NCBI GenBank assembly: GCA_020833205.1
Contig: JAJHQT010000026.1
Location: forward strand, 1-10,705
Source of the DNA: Pyrobaculum sp.
Lineage (GTDB): Archaea; Thermoproteota; Thermoprotei; Thermoproteales; Thermoproteaceae
Reading direction: 5' to 3'
Length of the DNA: 10,705 bases
In this document: positions 6,061 through 10,705 of the stretch, piece by piece
Position numbering within the stretch: the first letter of the stretch is position 1
Layout of the letters: each line of letters starts with the position of its first letter
Program-made: the position numbers and the translations under genes
Notes under the pieces: model-generated
Seen by the model: only the letters and a program-made list of their open reading frames with translations
The model's database searches: none
Told to the model about the DNA's origin: nothing

Positions 6061-7064
6061 CAATACTGTCTCTCTAGTATAAATACAAGCAACTCTCTCA
6101 ACGTCTCGTTGTTGGGTATTTTCGCGAGGTGACGCTCCGCCTCGCCTCTATACCTCTCGGCGAGCCTCAGAGCCTCCTCTCTGGCGGAGACGGAGTCAAG
6201 AAGCGCCACGGCCCTCTTCACGTCGTCTTCTCCAGCCCTCTCCTTCGCCAATATGGAGAGGAGCTCCTCTCTGCCGCTCTGCGGGAGCTTGGCCAACGCC
6301 GCGGCAACCACAGCGTTGCCCCGCTTGTGTTCTTTGACGTCTTTTCCAATCTCTTTGCCGAACTTCTTGGGGTCGCCATAGATGTCGAGGACGTCGTCAA
6401 TCATCTGAAAGGCCACGCCGGCGTTTAGACCGAAGCCCCAGGCCGCCTCGAGGAGGGCCGGGTCGTCGCTTACGGAGAGGACGCCCCACTTAGCAGCCGC
6501 CGCTATCAAGACGCCGGTCTTCAGCGTCACCATCTTGACGTAGTCGTCCAGCGTCACATCTCTTCTCCTGGCCTTGACGAAATAGGGGTCGTCGCGCCCG
6601 GCGCTTTCGAACAAAATGTCGAGCCTCTCGCCTTCGTCTATGGCCTTGATGACCTTAGCCACCTCTTTGGCGAAGACCAGCGGCTTGGAGGTCTCCAACA
6701 CCGCCTCTTCTATGGCCTCTCTGTACCAGATGCCTATCAAAATAGCGGCGTTGTCTCCAAAGGCTTTCCTCACAGTGGGGAGGCCCCTCCTGACGTCTCC
6801 TCTGTCGATTATGTCGTCGTAGATCAGCGAGTAGTTGTGGATAAGCTCCACTATGGCGGCGGCGGGGAGCGCCAGCTCCCACTGGCCTGCCACCGCCTCG
6901 GCGGCGGCAAGGGTGAGAAGAGGTCTAAGCCTCTTCCCGCCGGTCTTAACCTGGTAGAGAACCTCGTCCCGGAAGTCGGGAGCTACGTCAATAGTTAGAT
7001 AACGCTCTATGGCTCTTTCTACGGCCTCGCCGTATTTTTGGTGGAGCTTAGTTACAACATCCAT
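6060..7064 (-). CDS. Geranylgeranyl diphosphate synthase (trans-prenyltransferase)
   Basis: It condenses IPP with allylic diphosphates, probably up to C20 geranylgeranyl diphosphate, the precursor of archaeal ether lipids. 334 residues, normal size. Key blocks: GGKRLRP (42-48), the first Asp-rich motif DDIID (83-87), RRG (92-94), and the second Asp-rich motif DDVLD (223-227) followed by a [10 protein letters not shown] lysine region. Tyr78, five residues before the first Asp motif, is the bulky residue that sets C20 length in archaeal type I GGPP synthases, so GGPP is the expected product; specificity is inferred. The ATG at 7064 was chosen because it lies 23 nt from the shared TATA region, whereas a TTG at 7079 lies only 8 nt away. 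It is the first gene of an operon with IPK (TGATG overlap) and divergent from the DUF92 gene. Confidence 0.93.
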   Translation of the reverse strand: MDVVTKLHQKYGEAVERAIERYLTIDVAPDFRDEVLYQVKTGGKRLRPLLTLAAAEAVAGQWELALPAAAIVELIHNYSLIYDDIIDRGDVRRGLPTVRKAFGDNAAILIGIWYREAIEEAVLETSKPLVFAKEVAKVIKAIDEGERLDILFESAGRDDPYFVKARRRDVTLDDYVKMVTLKTGVLIAAAAKWGVLSVSDDPALLEAAWGFGLNAGVAFQMIDDVLDIYGDPKKFGKEIGKDVKEHKRGNAVVAAALAKLPQSGREELLSILAKERAGEDDVKRAVALLDSVSAREEALRLAERYRGEAERHLAKIPNNETLRELLVFILERQY

Positions 7065-7078
7065 GGCGTTGGAAATCA

Positions 7079-7092
7079 ATAAATATATATGT
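7079..7092. promoter_or_regulatory. Bidirectional AT-rich promoter, GGPP synthase / DUF92
   Basis: Continuous A/T run AATAAATATATAT followed by GT. Read on the minus strand, its TATATA core lies about 23 nt before the ATG at 7064. Read on the plus strand, ATAAATAT lies about 24 nt before the ATG at 7106. The divergent starts are only 41 nt apart, so the two transcripts must use overlapping boxes. Confidence 0.55.
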
Positions 7093-7105
7093 AGTGAAGG
7101 CGGCG

Positions 7106-7843
7106 ATGGATCTATACGTGATTACGGTGCCGTCCATCGTGGCCTTAGCCCTCCTGGCGCTGAAGCGGGGTTTTCTCACCGTGAGAGGCACAGTCTCGGC
7201 CATCGCCGTGGGGGCCGTCGTGGCTGTGGCCCACACCGGGCTTTTCCTCTTAATGGCCCTCTTCTTCTTGTCGTCTTCTCTCTTGACTAGGGTGCGTGCC
7301 GAGTGGAAGAGGGCTATGGGGCTGAAAGACGTCGCTGGGAGATCGCTCAAGCAAGTCATCGGCGTGGGAACTCCCATAGCCATATACGCCGCACTCTACA
7401 CACTTACGGGCGACTCCAGGTTTCTAGGCGCCGCCACAGTCGCCGTTGCTGTAGCCACCGCAGATACTTGGGCCAGCGAAGTGGGGGTCGCCTACGGGGG
7501 CCGTCCTCGTCACGTCTTGGCGCCGTGGAGAAGACTGGATCCGGGCGTCTCTGGCGGCGTCACGCCGGTGGGGACCGCCGCCTCTCTGGCCGGCGCTCTT
7601 CTAATAGCGTTGCTGGCCTCTCTGTTGGGTATCGGCGGGCCTGTGTGGAAGGTGGCGGCGCTGGGCTACCTGGGGGAGGTCCTCGACAGCGTCTTGGGGG
7701 CCACCCTCCAGGTTAAGTACGTCTGTGACGGCAGGTTGGCGGAGACGCCGGCGGCTGGCTGTAGACGCCGCGGTTTCTTAAGCAACGAGGCGGTAAATCT
7801 GGTAAGCGGCTTGTCGGTCGGCGCGGTTTACGTAATGTTTTAA
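7106..7843 (+). CDS. DUF92/VTE6-family membrane protein, possible prenyl-phosphate kinase
   Basis: 245 residues with about six to seven hydrophobic segments (near 5-19, 28-60, 84-100, 106-120, 153-175, 181-199 and 229-245). Conserved blocks of the DUF92 (TMEM19/VTE6) family are present: ADTWASEVG (119-127), DSVLGATLQ (194-202) and NEAVN (227-231). The plant member VTE6 phosphorylates phytyl phosphate to phytyl diphosphate; archaeal members are not characterised as far as I know. Here it is transcribed divergently from GGPP synthase and IPK, which makes a prenyl-monophosphate kinase (for example geranylgeranyl phosphate to GGPP, a salvage step) a reasonable hypothesis. Family membership is well supported; substrate is inference. 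The ATG at 7106 fits the promoter better than a GTG at 7094. The TAA stop is embedded in the TATA box of the next gene. Confidence 0.85.
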   Translation: MDLYVITVPSIVALALLALKRGFLTVRGTVSAIAVGAVVAVAHTGLFLLMALFFLSSSLLTRVRAEWKRAMGLKDVAGRSLKQVIGVGTPIAIYAALYTLTGDSRFLGAATVAVAVATADTWASEVGVAYGGRPRHVLAPWRRLDPGVSGGVTPVGTAASLAGALLIALLASLLGIGGPVWKVAALGYLGEVLDSVLGATLQVKYVCDGRLAETPAAGCRRRGFLSNEAVNLVSGLSVGAVYVMF

Positions 7844-7846
7844 ATA
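7838..7846 (+). promoter_or_regulatory. TATA box of yjbQ-like gene, overlapping a stop codon
   Basis: TTTTAAATA centred 24 nt before the GTG at 7866. Its middle bases are the last Phe codon and TAA stop of the DUF92 gene, so the box is constrained both as promoter and as gene end. Confidence 0.5.
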
Positions 7847-7865
7847 GTGGGTTGAGGGCTTGTCC

Positions 7866-8279
7866 GTGAAGGTCTACGTTGAGGAGTTCTACGTGTCGAC
7901 TAAATCGCGGGAAGAGATCGTCGTTGTGACAGACGAAGTGGAATCTATAGTGAGGAGAAGCGGAGTGAAAAACGGCATAGCGTTGATATATGTCCCGCAC
8001 GCCACGGCCTTGCTTACGGCCAACGAGAACGAGCCGCGGCTTAAAGAAGACATTCTGAACAAACTCCGCTCCTTCTTCCCAAGGGGCGCCGGGTATCGCC
8101 ACGACGAAATCGACGACAACGCCAACGCGCATCTTGCCAATCTCTTCGTAGGCTTCCACCTGGTGATGCCCGTGGTAGACGGAAGATTGAGAAGAGGGAC
8201 TTGGCAGGAGATCATGCTTATAGAGATGGACGGCCCCCGCAGTCGACGTAGCGTGGTAGTGGTGGTCCTCGGCGAGTAA
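7866..8279 (+). CDS. YjbQ/UPF0047 family protein
   Basis: 137 residues, the usual size for this compact family. Signature blocks are complete: VPHATALLTANENEP (43-57, with H45), YRHDEIDDNANAHL (77-90, with H79 and H89), MPVVDGRL, then GTWQEI (111-116) and EMDGPRSR (120-127). The three histidines are the presumed metal or phosphate site. E. coli YjbQ shows weak thiamine-phosphate synthase activity, and databases therefore call it secondary thiamine-phosphate synthase enzyme, but the true role is unsettled. I chose GTG 7866 because it lies 24 nt from the TATA box; a TTG at 7860 would add two residues. It is downstream of and on the same strand as the DUF92 gene but appears to have its own promoter. 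Confidence 0.93.
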   Translation: MKVYVEEFYVSTKSREEIVVVTDEVESIVRRSGVKNGIALIYVPHATALLTANENEPRLKEDILNKLRSFFPRGAGYRHDEIDDNANAHLANLFVGFHLVMPVVDGRLRRGTWQEIMLIEMDGPRSRRSVVVVVLGE

Positions 8280-8352
8280 TACGCCTGTTTAATTCATACA
8301 GGTATAATGCAGGTAGAAAGATATCATCTAGGGGGGTGATTGTTTGGTGGCA

Positions 8353-8360
8353 TTAAATTT
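8353..8360 (+). promoter_or_regulatory. TATA box of the small winged-helix gene
   Basis: TTAAATTT centred about 22 nt before the ATG at 8378. Farther upstream in the same gap is a weak CCTGT/ACAGG inverted repeat (about 8284-8302) with an AT-rich loop. Confidence 0.45.
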
Positions 8361-8377
8361 TGGGCGTTGATATCTTC

Positions 8378-8710
8378 ATGCATCATCGCTTTAACTTGTC
8401 AGACTTCCGGTCAGTGCTCAGAACGGTGTACGTCGGTATGCAGAAAATCGTAGGCGATGCGCGGGGCTCGTGCGTATCGTTTACGCCTAGGAAGGTGTTG
8501 GAGTTTGGAGGAGTAGATACCACAGCCCCCGTGGCCCTAACCCTTGTAAAACACATCTTAGAGAAGCTCGTAGAGGCGGGACTTATGCAGAGAGACGACT
8601 CAAGAGCCAGAACCCGCTACATTCTCTGTAAAAACTCGCCGCTGTGGACTAAGCTGAGGGGCGGCGACTCCGACACGTTGAAGATACTGGAGGACATCAC
8701 AGCCGAGTAG
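8378..8710 (+). CDS. Small winged-helix DNA-binding protein, unknown regulon
   Basis: 110 residues from the ATG at 8378; a TTG six codons earlier lies inside or next to the TATA box and is unlikely. Residues about 40-88 have a winged-helix pattern: FTPRKVLEFGGV, then a helix VALTLVKHILEKLVEAGL, then a charged turn and the beta wing DSRARTRYILCK. The N-terminal part is amphipathic helical. The domain is probably a transcription regulator or a small nucleoid-type protein. There is no ligand or phosphorylation domain. It follows the yjbQ-like gene with its own promoter and borders the decayed region. The domain call is from pattern, not a named family. Confidence 0.7.
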   Translation: MHHRFNLSDFRSVLRTVYVGMQKIVGDARGSCVSFTPRKVLEFGGVDTTAPVALTLVKHILEKLVEAGLMQRDDSRARTRYILCKNSPLWTKLRGGDSDTLKILEDITAE

Positions 8711-8989
8711 CGACATACGACACCTGCCACCCCGGGGCCGGACCGGCGGCAAGAAGGCAGGCATTGTGGCGGCCGAGAAAGAGTCTGGCCGCGGCTTCTG
8801 CGAAGTCTGGAAGAAGTCTTTTAACCGCGGCAAGGAAGACGAGCCGAGACAGAGACAAAAGAGACGTTAAATGTGCTACACCTCTTGGCCGAGCTCCGCT
8901 CGTAATATGCTCCGCCGCGGCCAACGGCGCCGAGGCCACCGGCCAGAACGCTGTCTTTTAAAGATGAAGGCGAAGAAGAGTTATGTCAG

Positions 8990-9287
8990 TTAAGCCGGCC
9001 GAGAAAGACTCAACGCCGTCTTTGAAATCCTCAGGAAAGTCGGCGCGACGTCAAGTACATAAGTAGGCAACCAGCTAGGGTAGCCGAATAGGCCATACGA
9101 CGCAAAGCCGCCTGTGGTAAAAGGCGCCATGTACATAAATCCAGCTTAAGGCTCTATTTGATGCTCGGCAGGCTACTAAACCGGAAGAGTAACCGATGAG
9201 AGCGGTAGTCACGCCGCCGAAGGCCAAGCCCAAGACTGCAAAAGTGCGGAGCTGAAAGAGAGACGCCCAGAACCTGGGACTGCCCAT
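8990..9287 (-). pseudogene. Decayed membrane-transporter fragment (perhaps MFS)
   Basis: On the minus strand a first frame from 9287 reads FQLRTFAVLGLAFGGVTTAL and continues IGYSSGLV, a convincing transmembrane segment with small-residue packing. The frame then degenerates. From about 9136 a second frame reads APFTTGGFASYGLFGYPSWL and on through PTYVLDVAPTFLR to a stop at 8990, like an aromatic-rich permease helix and its loop. Together they look like two consecutive membrane segments of one transporter separated by a frameshift near 9115-9130, with the rest lost. The major facilitator superfamily is my best guess from the pattern; this is weak evidence. Confidence 0.35.
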
Positions 9288-9370
9288 TTAACCACTGAGA
9301 AGAACCCCGTTACGGCCGACAGCTGGAAAAACTCCGCCTATAAGTTAAGCTCGCCAAGTGCCACGTGTAA

Positions 9371-9523
9371 CTCCGCCTCCACGAGTTTCAATACAACGGC
9401 GTCTTTACGGCTTCTTTTGCCATCTCCTCCGCCGCGGTGCAGTTGCGTGTCAGCTGGGACTTAGAGGCGCGCGAATACCGAGAGGCGGCTGGGCGCGCGG
9501 GGGAGTTGCTGAAGGAGAAATAA
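9371..9523 (+). pseudogene. Orphan C-terminal fragment, possibly HEPN/PaREP1-like
   Basis: Fifty codons after an in-frame TAA, without a start codon, read LRLHEFQYNGVFTASFAISS, and later WDLEAREYREAAGRAGELLK before TAA at 9521. The LHEFQYNG block followed by a charged amphipathic helix resembles the C-terminal end of small archaeal helical proteins of the HEPN/PaREP1 type, common as scattered families in Pyrobaculum. No matching N-terminal part is seen upstream, so it would be a remnant. The assignment is tentative. Confidence 0.25.
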
Positions 9524-9542
9524 AGAAAATAGAAGGGAAAAA
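9518..9542 (-). terminator. T-rich termination signal
   Basis: On the minus strand, about 12 nt beyond the stop at 9554, a pyrimidine-rich stretch with T runs (TTTTTCCC, then TATTTTCTTTATTT) matches archaeal termination, which relies on oligo-T without a hairpin. It would end the two-gene transcript from the right edge. Confidence 0.5.
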
Positions 9543-9553
9543 GGGGGTGGTTT

Positions 9554-10474
9554 TTAGAGGATTCTTATGTACTTCTTGGCCGCGGCGGTGAAGGCTAGCA
9601 GGCCCTTGGGGCGGTATACTTCTCTAATCTTGTCTTCGTATACCTCATACCGCTTAAACTCCAGCTCCAGCTTTACCTCCTTCACGGCTCCGTCCCGCGC
9701 GCAGAACGTCTTCAGCTGGTTCAACATGAGGCAGACCTCCGACCCGTCCGCCGCCACGTATGCCTCAACCATGTAGGGGTGGGGGTTAGACACGGGTCTC
9801 TGCCTCACCACCTCCACCATCCACGGGTACCTACGCATAATCTTGGCTATCTCCACCAGCTCCTCTTTGGCGTGGGGAGCCCACGCCCTAACCCACTCCA
9901 AGCCGAATGCCTCCAGCTCCGGCCACTCCCTAAGGAGCTCCTCCACGGGGTCGATCTTGACAACTAAAGCCGGCTGAGGCGGCTCATACATCTTCTCCAC
10001 TTCGCGTTTGTAGTCTCTCAGTATCTCCTCAACACAGTCCTCCGCGGAGCGGCAATGTGGCTGGTAAAGCTTCACTCCGTTTATTGTGGGGCCGCAAAAG
10101 ACGTCGTACTGGTTAATCCACTTCCCCGCCCTCACGTACTCGTACCACACCCCGACGTCGTACTGCCCGCTCAGCTCCCACAATGCATCCGCCACCTGTT
10201 GCCTAATACAGCCACCAGCCTCTTCATCCCTCCTTCTCCTCCACCTCTCCTTCACTTCCCACCGCCTTCTATCTCTCGAATGAACCCACACCCTATACCG
10301 TACGCATACGCCTCTGCGGCAACCCTCCGCGGTCAGCACCCCCTTGTAGAGACAGCCGTCGGTACACCACTCCCTCGGCGGAGGCTCATACTCCACATAC
10401 TGGAGAATTCCGAGTTTTTGAGGCAGTTCAAAAACAGAGGCCGTGGTTTTGACTTTCTTGGCCGTTGCCGTCAT
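9554..10474 (-). CDS. Cysteine-containing protein of unknown function
   Basis: 306 residues from the ATG overlapping the upstream stop as ATGA (GTG at 10480 is an alternative). Near the N-terminus, C37-x3-C41 and C52-x4-C57 could bind zinc or form disulfides. They are followed by a very basic stretch (about 64-83, rich in R, K and W) that could contact nucleic acid. The middle is helical, with Cys-x6-Cys in CRSAEDC and aromatic, tryptophan-rich segments. The C-terminal part alternates strands and helices (AYVAADGSEVCLMLNQLKTF, then VKLELEFKRYEVYEDKIREV). No membrane helix or enzyme motif is seen. Co-expression with a winged-helix protein suggests a role in regulation or DNA handling. It is a coherent long frame with coding-like composition, so the gene itself is credible. 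I do not recognise a family. Confidence 0.75.
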   Translation of the reverse strand: MTATAKKVKTTASVFELPQKLGILQYVEYEPPPREWCTDGCLYKGVLTAEGCRRGVCVRYRVWVHSRDRRRWEVKERWRRRRDEEAGGCIRQQVADALWELSGQYDVGVWYEYVRAGKWINQYDVFCGPTINGVKLYQPHCRSAEDCVEEILRDYKREVEKMYEPPQPALVVKIDPVEELLREWPELEAFGLEWVRAWAPHAKEELVEIAKIMRRYPWMVEVVRQRPVSNPHPYMVEAYVAADGSEVCLMLNQLKTFCARDGAVKEVKLELEFKRYEVYEDKIREVYRPKGLLAFTAAAKKYIRIL

Positions 10475-10705
10475 ATCCACTCCTTCAAGGCTGTCAACAC
10501 CTCCTCCACCGCCCTCCTCTCGATTAGGTAGGTACCCTTCTTGTACCGCCTCGCTAGGCCTTTCTCAGCCAAATTCATCATGAGGCTGTGCACAGCCCTC
10601 CCGCACCGCCTATCCACGCCGCATACATCCCGCGTCCTTACGGAAAACAAGAAGCCCCTCCCACCCTCCAGCCGCCTCTGTATGTACAAAAGCAGAGCGG
10701 GGAGG
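10471..10705 (-). CDS. Winged-helix protein (N-terminus beyond window)
   Basis: The open frame continues through the right edge (LPALLLYIQRRLEGG precedes the first internal TTG at 10689), so the start is not visible. The 78 residues present look like a winged helix: RTRDVCGVDRRCGRAVHSLM (helix-turn-helix with the recognition helix), NLAEKGLARRYKKGTYLI (helix end and beta wing) and a final helix VEEVLTALKEWI. Two cysteines flank the turn. Its TGA overlaps the ATG of the downstream cysteine protein, so the two are coupled. Probably a DNA-binding regulator, possibly of its own operon. A partial gene; a larger protein is possible. Confidence 0.65.
   Translation of the reverse strand, partial: LPALLLYIQRRLEGGRGFLFSVRTRDVCGVDRRCGRAVHSLMMNLAEKGLARRYKKGTYLIERRAVEEVLTALKEWI

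Larger units (their letters stand above)
8711..9553. other. Gene-poor, decayed stretch
   Basis: About 840 bases with no intact gene that I can support, in a window where other gaps are about 10-170 bases. Open frames here are short, start abruptly and change frame. Two pieces look like former coding sequence and are listed separately: a membrane-transporter fragment on the minus strand (about 8990-9287) and a helical C-terminus on the plus strand (9371-9523). In 8711-8980 some minus-strand segments are hydrophobic and may be more of the transporter, but I cannot assign them. No tRNA, transposase, terminal repeat or CRISPR repeat is seen. Confidence 0.6.

Noticed and set aside
7303..7716. 137-residue frame inside the DUF92 gene
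   Set aside because: Arg/Ser/His-rich shadow frame; the DUF92 frame has conserved motifs throughout.
8770..9013. Repeated 14-15 nt GGCCGAGAAAGA(G/C)TC at about 8772 and 8998
   Set aside because: The match does not extend on either side; probably chance in GC-rich decayed sequence rather than a duplication or attachment site.
1..10705. CRISPR array, transposase, terminal inverted repeats or defence system
   Set aside because: No regularly spaced repeats, no recognisable cas, transposase or nuclease genes are seen on either strand.

Overview
The window looks like chromosome of a hyperthermophilic crenarchaeon of the Thermoproteales, most likely Pyrobaculum or a close relative. Reasons: it carries archaeal-type genes (RtcB RNA ligase, GatD of the GatDE amidotransferase, a single-domain ZPR1 zinc-finger protein, isopentenyl phosphate kinase, geranylgeranyl diphosphate synthase). 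Coding DNA is GC-rich, and AT-rich TATA boxes sit about 22-25 nt upstream of most start codons. That spacing implies leaderless mRNAs, and it decides several starts here (GTG or internal ATG instead of the longest open frame). Genus-level placement is inference from protein style, not a database match.

Layout. 1-961 (-): most of rtcB, cut by the left edge. 962-1132: a compact intergenic region with its own forward TATA box and a 64-nt fold followed by a T run, proposed as an undescribed small RNA. 1133-1576 (+): a small secreted or pilin-like protein. 1603-2033 (+): wreck of an S9 acylaminoacyl-peptidase-like gene. 2061-3850 (+): gatD overlapping an HD-domain nucleotidase-like gene. 3847-4374 (-): ZPR1 protein, sharing one palindromic TATA element with a divergent three-TM protein (4422-4688, +). 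4796-5347 (+): an orphan single-anchor protein with a perfect inverted repeat just upstream of its TATA box. 5344-7064 (-): a two-gene isoprenoid operon (GGPP synthase then IPK, coupled by TGATG), divergent from a DUF92/VTE6-family membrane protein (7106-7843, +). 7866-8279 (+): YjbQ/UPF0047 protein. 8378-8710 (+): a small winged-helix protein. 8711-9553: 840 bases without an intact gene, holding remnants of a membrane transporter (-) and of a helical C-terminus (+). 9554-10705 (-): a coupled pair, a winged-helix protein (cut by the right edge) followed by a cysteine-containing protein of unknown function.

How the genes work together: IPK makes IPP from isopentenyl phosphate (the last step of the archaeal mevalonate route) and GGPP synthase condenses it to the C20 precursor of archaeal lipids. 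The divergent DUF92 protein belongs to the family of plant phytyl-phosphate kinase VTE6, so the locus may join two prenyl-monophosphate kinase activities around one GGPP synthase. RtcB and GatD serve tRNA maturation and Gln-tRNA formation. The most interesting leads are the DUF92/GGPPS/IPK locus, the candidate structured RNA at 1035-1102, the winged-helix/cysteine-protein pair at the right end, and the symmetric bidirectional promoters.
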